Shown here: piece by piece, positions 46,401-55,752 of the stretch
Layout: every line of letters begins with the position of its first letter
Position numbering within the stretch: position 1 is the stretch's first letter
DNA from: Terfezia claveryi
Lineage: Eukaryota > Ascomycota > Pezizomycetes > Pezizales > Pezizaceae
NCBI GenBank assembly: GCA_015179025.1
Contig: WHUX01000073.1
Span: 186,001-250,000, forward strand
Length of the DNA stretch: 64,000 bases
Direction: 5' to 3'
Position numbers and translations under genes: made by a program
Notes under the pieces: model-generated
What the model saw: only the letters and a program-made list of their open reading frames with translations
Told to the model about the DNA's origin: nothing
The model's database searches: none

Positions 46401-47256
46401 CTTCTATCAGTGGAATCGTGTGGTCATATCGTCAGTAAGGTGCCAACTTCTCTACGGCTTTTTCTGAGAACAGGTCAATGAACTCGTGGTACTTATCCGG
46501 AACCAAGGATTTCCACTCCTCCTTGGACCTAGTCTTGTTAATTTCCAGATTGATCTCATAAATTGAGAGGGTATGCGCCTTGAGCTTATGCCTCCTGGTA
46601 AGATGAGCGAAGGCCCCTGCTCCAATAAAGTTAATATTCAGGGGTTTTGCGGGGGTGGGGGATATCGGGGAAACTGGGGGAATGGTGGCATTAATGTGTG
46701 CAGGCGGGATTACCACCTGAGTTGGGTGGATTATTGGGGGTGGCAATGCACACAGCCCAGTAACAGTGGTTTTTGGATCTCCACAGTGTTTTTTGCAATA
46801 AGGCCTGTTGAATCACAAGGTGTAAGAGCCGAAGCTGACTGATACATTATGCATCCTAAGCCAGGGGATCCCAAGGACAATTGGATACTTTAGCTTGGTT
46901 ACGAACATTGGGAGATCTTCCGAGTGATCATCCATGGCGCTGGACAGGCATGCGAGGTCGGTAATCGCCCCAGAAGAGATAGGGCGGCCGTTAATAACAT
47001 CAAGGAGGTGGGGGGTCTTTAGCTTGGAGGTTGGTATAGAGTTTTTACTGACAAAGGTCTGGTCAATGAATGCTATTCCTGAAGCACCATAATCTATGAG
47101 AGCTGATGTAACCACTGTTTTATCATTGAACTTGACAGTTATAGGTACAACGAAGTGCTCGCCAAACAGCCGAGACTCATCAACAGATATAGATGTAGGC
47201 AAAGAAAATGCAGACAAAGATAAATGACCTAGAGCAGGTCCCTTGCTAGTGTCAGT
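43459..47256 (-). pseudogene. pol: Pol of element D: PR-RT-RNaseH-IN-chromodomain, nonsense-riddled
   Basis: All pieces lie in a single frame, so there are no net indels. Protease: LIDYGASG (active-site Cys position now Tyr). RT: 46368-45700 with YLDDILIYSD intact. RNase [23 protein letters not shown]. Linker with an Asp-Ala repeat. Integrase zinc finger HHDTLAAGHPGV...CYVCKRAK; core IDFITGLP, SDRGPQF, SECMNAI. Chromodomain [20 protein letters not shown] (43600-43530). Stops at 46813, 46432, 46072, 44641, 44359, 44227, 44002 and beyond; most fit one transition. Together these domains copy the RNA and insert the cDNA. Confidence 0.9.
44938..45044. repeat. (GCATCA)n coding microsatellite in element D pol
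   Basis: About seventeen copies of gcatca with one gcatta; on the minus strand it reads (Asp-Ala)n in the linker between RNase H and integrase. Element B has only LDLAANTLAEAEADL at this place. Confidence 0.9.
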
Positions 47257-47258
47257 AA

Positions 47259-48421
47259 CTAGGCAAGGGACAGGGCTTTTCCTGACTCATCAAGCTCCTC
47301 AATCCTGGGCACTGGGGTATCGGAGATAGCGTGGATGGCGAGGGAGCGATTCTTTTGAAGGGGGCAAGCCTCGATGAAGTGGTCGGCCTTCCCATAGGCT
47401 ATGCATAGCCCATTATTCCGGTAGCATTCCCTCTCTTCTTGGGTCAGGCGGGGTCTGCCCGCGGATAAGTCCATAGGGGCCGGTCCACCCGCCACGAGCG
47501 AAGGGTGGGCTGGCTTGTTCGGGGGGGTTACAGGGGCCTGTGACTGGGGGCGAGGTGCTGAAAAGTTCGATCGTGGGGGTGCTGTTGTAGGGGAGGCCTT
47601 AAGGCTGTTTCTAAACCTGGCTATCTTTTGCTCCAATCGGCTGGCCTGATCAATGAATTCTTCAAGGGTGTGGACGTCTGGAAAGTTGATAAGTGCCTAT
47701 CTCAGTTCCACACTTAAGCCTTCTTGGAATTAATCCAGTTTGATCTTGTCGCTCTATTCGACCTCCGCAGCTAGCCTAGAGAATTCGGCCATATAGGTGG
47801 CCAGGTCGGTGTTTCTTTGTCGGAGGGCCCGGAGGGCTAGGGAGGCCATTCCCATTAGGTCTGGGTCTCCAAACGCTTGGTCGAGGATCACGAATAGGGC
47901 AGGGATATCCGCTAGTTTGATACCTGTTTCCAAAACATAGGGCTGGACTTGGTCCAGAGCCTTCCCCTCCAGTAGGCCGTAAACGTAAGCGAGTTTGTAC
48001 AGGGTGGTTGGAAACTTAGCAGCATCTCCGTTGAGCTTAATATTGATGGAGTTTTTCCAGGCCTTGAGGCGGGCCCATTTGCTATTAAATTTGGGTGGGG
48101 TGGGAAGGTCTTGGGTTTTGGTGGGCGTGGCGGTCGCAGGTGCCTGTGCGATTGCAGCCACAAGGGCACGGTTGAGATTGCGCATGGTTACTCGGTCGTC
48201 TACGAGGTTTTCTCGAAGAAGGAGGATTTCATCTTCGGCTTCTTTCAGCCTTTGTTGGGTGTCCTGGAGCTCCGCTCCTTGTTTTTCACCAATCTTATAG
48301 GTGGCGGTGAAGATATCGATGGCCATTCGCGGTATTCCAACAGGTGGGCTGGGTCTGAGGGTATTGGGGTTTCCCGCCATGTTTGGAACCTGTCGGTAGG
48401 TAACAGGGTTAGTTCGGACAT
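47259..48421 (-). pseudogene. gag: Gag of element D
   Basis: Starts with MSELTLLPTDRFQTW at 48421, as in A and B. A 1-nt loss near 48325 shifts the frame (B reads EYCRMAIDIF here, D reads EYRE then shifts). TAG near 47698 and TAA near 47728 replace Gln codons. The zinc knuckle CIAYGKADHFIEAC has lost its second Cys (Tyr). The frameshift site is aggaaaa with an intact 9-bp hairpin (47238-47246 / 47263-47271). Confidence 0.85.
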
Positions 48422-48452
48422 TGTACCGGTTGGTCAGAGTGATCCAACGTAG

Positions 48453-49083
48453 TGTAACGACGCTTTGGGACAAGGCGACCAAGGGGTATGCCGAGGCGAG
48501 GGCAGGAATGAGGTGAGACACACATAGGAGCGCTACATGTATGACTAGGAAAACTAGGCTTGTCATGGACATCTGTCACGGATGTCACGGACGATGTCAT
48601 GGGGGGCAGGATGTTCGGAAAGCCGGGGCTAGGGCAAGACACATGTAGGAACGCTACGTGTGTGATCAGGGAAAGGCTGGGATGGGGGGCAAGGGCAAGA
48701 GGCAAGAGAGGCAGAGGGCAAGGGGCACGAGAAACGCGGAGACAGTTGCCGTGTGTGTCGGAGGGGGGTAGCGGTGCTACAGAGCTGTTTACGAGACAAG
48801 GGGGTGCACAAGGGAGGTGCACAAGCGCTGGAAGAGGCAAGGCCCTGTATTGGATATACAAGACGTTGGATGGGGATCCAATGACAGTATGAGGGACAGG
48901 CTCTATATATACATAACCTGGCCAGGGCAATGGGGAAAATAAGCTTCCCTATCTTGGAAGCCAAGCAAGGTAACGATAACAATAACCCATCACCTGCGAT
49001 CGCAGGTGAGAACAAAGACAACAATGGCAATGACCCGTCACCTGCGATCGCAGGTGATGACAACTGAACACACGGTTATTACA
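48453..49083 (-). repeat. 5' LTR of element D
   Basis: 631 bp. Palindromes at 48991-49008 and 49039-49056, and the ttggatggggatccaa palindrome with a TATATATA stretch as in the other LTRs. Confidence 0.9.
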
Positions 49084-49088
49084 CATCT

Positions 49089-49870
49089 GGGAAGAGGAAA
49101 TTTAGTACCTCTGGGGCAATCCCCCTTAAAGTGTCCAAATGCCTAACATTTTTCACAAAGATTAATATCAGGATCTTTGTTATTGCATTAGGTGTGTGTG
49201 TGGTCATTTTTACTATATTGGGAACAAAACTATTGCTGAGTTTTGTTGGAGGAAAATGGGAGGATTGGATCCTCAAGGGATTTGTCAGGAAGGGTGCTGA
49301 CAGAGGATTCAGGTGAGGCTCCTGGAGGAGGAGGAGGCTGGAAGTGTACCTTCTTGTTGTTTGCCTCATCTTTGCACTTAGGTGAGGCTGCCCTTCACTT
49401 CAAGGTTCCTTCAAGAGTAGGGTTCCACTCCTGAAGGTTTTCCACAATCACAGAACCCCTGTCAGCCCTTCTTAAGGACTGTTCCATCTGTTCCATAGTC
49501 ATGGGTTTCCTGGCTCTTTCCCATTCCTCAGGTTCATCTGAGTTAGAGGATTGATCCACTAGGGTCCATTCCTGTGGGTCCTCTACCTCAGAGGCAGCAA
49601 GAGTGGAGGGAGAGGATGTACTAGGTCTTTTGTTAATTACTACTTCAAACTTGGGTTTTCTTGTAACTGACCTTCCTCTCTCTTCATCCTCTTGTTGTTG
49701 TTGTTGGACCTGGGTCCTAGTGGTAGTGGCAGCATTTTGAACTGCTGCTGGCTCCTACTGGAGCTGTCTAAGCCTGAAATTTCTTTATGGGTTGTTAGAT
49801 TCATCAGGTTCAGGGTCATCCTTAACTGTGGCTTTGTACCTTTCAGCCTCAAAGACTACATTTAGGCCTT
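49089..49870 (-). pseudogene. Zinc-knuckle / gag-like region of element E, upstream half
   Basis: Readable minus-strand stretches: VWHDREGLNVVFEAERYKAT (about 49880-49820), a charged Gln/Glu-rich part, EVEDPQEWTLVDQSSN, then DPDINLCEKC-stop-AFGHFKGDC, a CCHC knuckle (C-X2-C-X4-H-X4-C, one TAG inside), leading at the target duplication into CTNCMETTH on the other side of D. Gag-like in character although it follows RNase H. Confidence 0.6.
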
Positions 49871-50045
49871 CTCTGTCATGCCAGACAGGCCTGGTGGGAT
49901 CAACCTCCTGCATCTATCTTGGTGGAAGGTTGGTGGTGGTGATCTAGAGAGGAGGGAGTCTCCTTCTCCTTTGGATGGTGTTGGGAGATTGTCTCCTAAG
50001 GATTGGTGGAGACACTGGTCTCCCAGAGGCTCCTCTAATCCTGAG

Positions 50046-50657
50046 CTAGTTTGGGGAAGGCATTGTTGGTGATAGAGAATGTGGAGGAGGAGTTTTCCTG
50101 AAAGTTTGTATGGGAACAGAGAGGTGATTGCTTACTACTGAATGTTGTAGTAAAGAAGCTGTGTAGTGAGAAGACTGTCTAGTAGAGGGGAATCCAGAGG
50201 GACTATATACTCTTCTGGACAGTACATCTGCTATGTGGTTGTCCTTGCCCTGAATGTAATCCAGGGTTAGGTCAAACTGACTCATAGTCTCTTGCCACCT
50301 TCTCTTTATCTGACTTTCAGAGATACTATCCATAAATGTGACTAAGGGTTTGTGATCTGTTTGGATGATCACTTTGTGACCCTGTAGTTCAGGCCTGAAA
50401 TACCTTAGTGAGTCAATAATTGCTAATAATTCCTTATTAGTTGTTGTATAATTCATTTGTCCATAATTTAATTTCCTAGAGTGAAATTCTGCTGGTCTGA
50501 TAACACTATTCTCCATTTGGCCAATCCATCCTGAGATCTCTATATTACTAGCATTTGTAACTAAATAGATTGGAAGGCCTGAGTCATGATTAATTGGCTT
50601 GAGCACCTTATTGCTCATTATTAGCTCTTTAACTCTTACAAATAACTCATTATGCAA
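50046..50657 (-). pseudogene. RNase H of element E
   Basis: Minus strand: LVTNASNIEISG (first catalytic Asp is Asn), TTTNKELLAIIDSLRYFRPEL (Glu present), IIQTDHKPLVTF (Asp present), YIQGKDNHIADVLSRR at the end. Removes RNA from the RNA/DNA hybrid in active elements; the Asp-to-Asn change should kill it. Confidence 0.8.
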
Positions 50658-50687
50658 GGGAGTCTACATGTGCTTCTTTGTTGACCC

Positions 50688-51290
50688 TTATAATTCTGAT
50701 AGTGGTTTAGCTATAGCTCCCAATTCAAGACAAAACCTTCTCAAGTAATTAACCATCCCTAGATATTTCTGTAATTTCTTCTTTGAATCAGGGATAGGGT
50801 AATTTGCTATTGAGTTGATTTTTTCTGGATCTATTTCTAACCCTTGTTTGGTGACAATGAATCCCAGTACTTTCAGCCTTGGAGCAAGGATATGGCATTT
50901 CTTTTTGTTGAAGAAAAACTTTTCCCTGGCCAATATCCTGCAGATCCCTCTTAATACTTCCTTATATTCTTCCAGGGTATCTGTTCCAATCAGAATATCA
51001 TCTAAATAAACCATGACTATTTTTCCAATATAATCTCTCAGTAACTAATTCATAGCCCTCATCATGGTTGCAGGTGTATTGCAATCACTTTGTTATATAA
51101 CTAGGGAGTCAAATTTCTCTAGATGATTTGTAAAGGTACTATGTTTTACTGATTCATATGCATGCCTAATATTGTGATATCTATCTGCCAGATCAGCTAC
51201 TAAATATATTTCTTGCTAGCTATCCAGTCCAATATTGCTTTGATATTTGGCATAAGTATTTTATCATTTTGCACTAGCTTGTTTCTAACA
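50688..51290 (-). pseudogene. Reverse transcriptase of element E, 5' truncated
   Basis: Minus strand from NDKILMPNIKAILDW (51290) through DLADRYHNIRHAYES and TPATMMRAMN to VYLDDILIGTD (51000) and the thumb (YLGMVNYLRRFC). Stops occur upstream of 51014. The finger domain and everything before it are missing; the break near 51290 abuts a stretch with short palindromes. Confidence 0.8.
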
Positions 51291-51518
51291 GTTATTCCTG
51301 ACCAAATAATGACGTTATTTGACTTCCCTAAGCCTATACAAGTAGGTATTTAAACCTGTTGTAGTAACAGCTAATGGAATCTTGCTGGTTTAACAAAAAG
51401 TCAAATAACGGCGTTATTTGAGTTCTTAGCCAATCATTTAATAAGGGTAGCACTTTTTCAAGCCAGATTTAGAAAAGCAGCACAGGTTTTTAACTTTAGC
51501 AGTAATCTACATAGCAAC
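51291..51518. repeat. Spacer with two related AAATAACG palindromes
   Basis: aaataatgacgttattt (about 51303-51319) and caaataacggcgttatttg (about 51401-51419) are near-perfect palindromes with the same core, about 100 bp apart. The spacer is the left flank of element C (target duplication gcaac at 51514-51518). Confidence 0.6.
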
Positions 51519-52163
51519 TGTAACAAGGGCTCTGGGGGACAAGACGACCAAGGGATACGCCGGGGCAGTGGCAAGGGGGAATTGCACATGTAGGAGCGCT
51601 ATGTGTGTGATCTAGGGAAAGGATAGGGGCAAGGCAAGGGCAGGGCTAGAGTAACACTCATGTATGAATGCTAAGTATGTGACTAGGAAAACTAAGCTTG
51701 TCACTAATGCCTGTCACGGATATTACGGACACTTATCACGGATGTCACGGATGTTACGGACACCTGTCACCGATGTCACAGACGATGTCAGGGGGGGCAA
51801 GATGTTCAGAAGGCAAGAGGCAAGGACAAGAGACACGCGGAAGTGATTGCCGCGTGTGTCGAAGGGAGGCAGCTGTGCTGCAGAGTTGTTTTGTACGAGA
51901 CAAGGATGTGCACAAGGGAGGTGCACAAGCGCTAGGAGAAGCAAGGTCCTGTATTGGGTATACAAGACGTTGGATGGGGATCCAATGTGAGTGCAAGAGT
52001 GAGGAGATATATATACATGGTGGCCCAAGGCCGATAATAGAATAAGGTTCCGAGATAGGGAACTCTCGACAGTTGTGCCGAAAGTGGCACAACTCTTGAA
52101 ACACAACCCAGTACTAGGCAATATCAATAACAATAATAACGGTAAAGAGAGGCGGTTGTTACA
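51519..52163 (-). repeat. 3' LTR of element C
   Basis: 645 bp, TGTAACAACC...CTTGTTACA. It holds a short minisatellite of cacggatgtcacgga-like units (51712-51790) and the palindrome agttgtgcc/ggcacaact (52071-52094). Confidence 0.9.
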
Positions 52164-52374
52164 CTATCCCCCTCTTTAGGCAAGAGCTCCAGTAACACGA
52201 AGGCCTAGGTGTGATAATAGTAAAAACAACCTGATAACAACAAAAACAACAATTATAACTCCAAACAACCTGACAACAACAGAAACAACAATCATAATTC
52301 CAACTTCAAATCAATGAAGACAAGACAAAAATATCATTCAGCTGGACGAAGCTTAAGAGAGTAATGCTGGTGGA

Positions 52375-52590
52375 ATAGGGTGACCAGGTCAGGGGTGTTT
52401 TCCAGATCCTCTGCTGGTTGCCAGGTGGTCTCCTCGTCCTCTAACTATTTAACCTTATACTGAACTCGTCCATAGCGCTTCCTGGAGTCCAGTACCTCCT
52501 CAACCTCCCACTCCTCTTCACCTGCAATCACCACGGAAGGAGGGGGGGGGTGCTTTTGCCCTGGAAGGGGATCGTCGGCGGCTGGCTTGA
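52375..52590 (-). pseudogene. Chromodomain end of element C pol
   Basis: Minus strand: [18 protein letters not shown], then [18 protein letters not shown], a stop (W position), and decayed remainder (LVTLFH-like). Collinear with B and D. Confidence 0.75.
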
Positions 52591-53231
52591 TGTAAGGAAG
52601 TCTCATTCCATTTCCTAATGAAATGTAACTCCCGTTACATACCAACTTTTAACCTAGTGGAATAAGATATTATCAGGCCGCCAGCGTTGGCCGGCAGATG
52701 ATAATAAAGGTATAGTAACTTATGTATTTCATTATAGTAATGAGCGTGACTCATTGGAAGGATCATGCAATACTTGTAGTTCTATTTCCTAGTAGTTTCT
52801 GGCAGTTTCTATCTTGTTGATTTCAAATCATGTAATGGGTCAGATAATGGCGCACTGCCCCAGCACTGCCTCAGCACTGCCCTACTCTGGACAGTATATA
52901 GTCCCCTGAATTCCCCTCAGTTGGAGGAGCGTTCAAGTCAGTTCAAGCCAGTGATAGAGACAGAAACAAAGTAGTAGATATCTACCAATAATAAAGTATT
53001 GAGCTATTATATTCTGGGCCCGTTTGGGCCCATCTCCCTCTATGTTCCAATAACAAGTTATAGGCCGGTCGGGCCTACCTTCTACAACTAGAGCGACAAT
53101 AGAATATATACAGCAAGATATACTTAAATAGAAGCTATAGGTTCCATGCACCTATAGTTTGCTGTAGTAAACTCTAGTACTGCTGCCTGGCAGTAAAGAG
53201 TTAGTTATGAAGTACGCCGCCTTACTTTACA
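52591..53231. mobile_element. Solo LTR inserted in element C
   Basis: 641 bp, starts tgtaagg and ends ctttaca, flanked by cttga (52586-52590) and ctcga (53232-53236), a 5-bp duplication with one C/T difference. Removing it restores the C reading frame at the conserved SEIEPAADD segment. No internal region, so it arose by LTR-LTR recombination. Its middle is related to the putative LTR of E. Confidence 0.85.
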
Positions 53232-53236
53232 CTCGA

Positions 53237-54127
53237 TCTCCGAGACATGAATAACTGGATGGTACTTAATCTCCCTGGGAAACCTCAGTCGGTAAGCATG
53301 AGTGCCCACAGCCGCTAACACCTCGTAGGGACCTAGAAACTTGTGATTCAGCTTACGGGAGGGCCGTTCTGTCCGGAAGTGTCTGCTAGAAAGGCATACT
53401 TTGTCTACAAGCTAGTACCTTGGAGCTGGCAACCGTGATCCATTGGCATATTCTGCTTGCCTGGCCTGGGCATATCCTAGCTCAGCCTTCAGGGTATGGT
53501 AGAGCTCAGCGATTCCAGCTGCCAATTCCTTAGCCGGGGGATGGGCTTTCTGCAGAGGTGCTAAACTATCCATGAATCGGGGGTGCCAACCGTAATTGGC
53601 CAGGAAGCGAGAGGTTTTCGAGGACTCCGAGAACTGGTTATTGGCGACGAATTTGCTGGTCGCCAGCAACGAAACCCAGTTGTCCTGCTGGTAATTGATG
53701 AAAGCCCTCAAATACTGCTCCATAATGGCGTTCATCCTCTCCGATTGGCCGTCCGTCTGTGGGTGGTAAGCTGTTGACAGACGAACTTTGATTCCCAGAA
53801 GTTCGCAGAAGGCTTGGCAGAATTCTGAGGTAAACTGGGGCCCACGGTCGGACATGATCGATTCAGGAAGGCCATGGTACCGGAATACATTATTGAGGTA
53901 GAGGTTGGCAAACTCCAGAGCGGAGCAGGTATCCCGGCAAGGTATAACATGCCTCATCTTCATCAACTGGTCTACCACCATTAGGATGGCATTGAACTCT
54001 GCATCTTTCGGCAATCCCATTACGAAGTCCATAGTCAGGTGCAGCCAAGGCCAATCCGGGATGTCCAGAGGTTTCAGGGTCCCATATGGGGTATGGCGGA
54101 CAGGCTTAGCACGTTTGCAAATATGGC
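53237..54127 (-). pseudogene. Integrase core of element C (downstream part)
   Basis: Minus strand from the B insertion: TMDFVMGLP (Asp), SDRGPQFTSEF (Asp), QTDGQSERMNAIMEQY (Glu), then GPY-rich C-terminal integrase domain. The DDE triad is intact, with a stop at 53412. The zinc finger lies on the other side of B at 60042-60200. Confidence 0.85.
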
Positions 54128-54553
54128 TGTCACAACCGTCCTTGCCTAGCCGGGTTTGAGAGTCAGACGAAATTCCATCCGACTCTCGTTATTATTGATT
54201 GATATCGTTGTTATCTCTGTCCCCGAGATAAGGGGTCTCGGGAACCTTATTCCTTCCGGTGGGCTTGGCCAGGAAGGAAGCCTGTATATATAGCTTGCTC
54301 TCTCTGCCCTCTCGTTGGATCCCCATCCAATGTCTTGTATATCCAATACAGGGCCTTGCTTCTCTCCACGTTGGTGCATCTCCCTTGTGCACCTCCTCGC
54401 CTTGTCTCTGCAGCCCAGCTGCCTCCCTTGACATATGCCGCAACTGCTTCTGCGTGTCTCGTGTCCCTTGCCCTCTGCCTCTCTTGCCTCTTGCCCCTTG
54501 CCACTTCCCCGGCGTACCCCTTGGTCGTCTTGTCCCCCAGAGCCCTCGTTACA
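54128..54553 (+). repeat. 5' LTR of element B
   Basis: TGTCACAACC...CGTTACA; U3 palindrome gagagtc...gactctc (54158-54187); TATATATA stretch at about 54290; ttggatccccatccaa at about 54314-54329. Confidence 0.92.
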
Positions 54554-54589
54554 CTACGTTGGATCTTCTCGACCAACTGGTACGCTGTC

Positions 54590-55726
54590 ATGTCCGAACC
54601 AACCCCATTACCCACCGACAGGTTCCAAGCATGGAGGGAAACCCCAATACCCTCAGACCCTTCCCAGCTGTTGGAATACTGCCGAATGGCCATCGATATA
54701 TTCACTGCCACCTATAAGATTGGCGAAAAACAAGAAGCGGAGCTCTAGAACACCGAATAAAGGCTGAAAGAAGCCGAAGATAAAATCCTTCTTCTCCGAG
54801 AGGACCTTGCAGACGACCGAGTAACCATTCGCAATCTCAACCATGCTCTTGCTACCACAACCGCACAGGCACCGGCGACTGCCACGCCCGCCAAAACTCA
54901 AGACCTCCCCACCCCACCCAAATTTAATGGTGAATGGGCCCACCTCAAGGCCTGGAAAAACTCGATCAATATTAAGCTCAATGGAGATGCTGCTAAATTT
55001 CCAACCACCCAGCACAAACTCGCCTATGTTTACGGTCTGCTGGAGGGGAAGGCTCTGGACCAAGTCCAGCCCTATGTTTTGGGAACAGGGATCAATCTAG
55101 TGGACATTTCCGCCTTATTCATTATCCTTGACCGAGCGTTTGGGGATCCGGATCCAGAAGGAACGGCCACAAGAGCCCTTCGAGCCCTTCGATAAAAGAA
55201 CACCAACCTTACCACCTATGTGGCTGAATTCTCTAGGTTGGCTGCTGAAGTCGACTGGAGTGACAAAATAAAATTGGATCAATTCCAGGAAGGCCTAAGC
55301 GTGGAGCTAAGGCAGGCACTCATCAATTTCCCAGATGTCCACACCCTCGAAGAGTTCATTGATCAGGCTAGCTGATTGTAGCAAAAGATGGCCAGGTTTA
55401 GAAATAGCCTGAAGGCCTCCCCCACTGCCGCAGCCCCCCGCTCGACTTTCTCACCTGCTCGCACTCAGCCACAGACCCCTATTACCAACAACCCCGCCCA
55501 CTCTTCCCTCGTAGCCGGTAGACCAGCGCCTATGGACCTATCGGCAGGCAGGCCTCGCCTGACCCAAAAAGAGAGGGAACGCCACCGGAATAATGGGCTA
55601 TGCATAGCCTGTAGGAAGGCCGCCCACTTCATTGCGGCTTGCCCCCTTCGAAAGAATCGCTCCCTGGCCATACATGCGGTGTCCGAGACCCCAAAGGAGT
55701 TGGGAAAAGCGGAGTCCCTTGCCTAG
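54590..55726 (+). pseudogene. gag: Gag of element B, five stops
   Basis: 1137 bp from ATG 54590, the same length as the intact gag of A. Stops: TAG 54746, TAA 54758, TAA 55193, TGA 55373, TAG 55379. Comparison with D shows the first two replaced Gln codons. DLPTPPKFNGEW, AFGDPDPEG and the knuckle CIACRKAAHFIAAC remain. The GGGAAAA slip site (55702-55708) and hairpin (55714-55722 / 55739-55747) are intact. Confidence 0.88.
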
Positions 55727-55747
55727 TTGCTGACACTAGCAAGGGAC
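55702..55747 (+). promoter_or_regulatory. Putative -1 frameshift signal (element B)
   Basis: G GGA AAA in the gag frame, 5-nt spacer gcgga, stem gtcccttgc/gcaagggac extendable by ctag/ctag with one bulge. Pol is in the -1 frame (55639-56085 open). Same arrangement as in A. Confidence 0.65.
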
Positions 55748-55752
55748 CTATC

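Larger units (their letters stand above)
42683..49083 (-). mobile_element. Complete Gypsy chromovirus D, inserted in E
   Basis: 6401 bp with LTRs at both ends (42683-43314, 48453-49083) and a perfect 5-bp target duplication catct (42678-42682, 49084-49088). The LTR-adjacent motif ctacgttggatc and the polypurine tract aaaggggggatag are present. Gag and pol can both be read but are broken, so it is not autonomous. Confidence 0.93.
37454..51290 (-). mobile_element. Gypsy element E (different clade), with nested insertions
   Basis: Read on the minus strand from 51290: RT, RNase H, a zinc-knuckle region, integrase with H2C2 finger, chromodomain, C-terminal tail, then a probable 3' LTR (38147-37454). 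It is split by the foldback element 38453-40755 and by element D 42683-49083. Its 5' end (gag side and 5' LTR) is missing beyond 51290. Its proteins are clearly different from A-D, with unlike RT and integrase motifs. Confidence 0.7.

Noticed and set aside
52933..53151. 72-residue frame in the solo LTR
   Set aside because: Lies wholly within a repeat whose ends and target duplication identify it as an LTR; no protein family.
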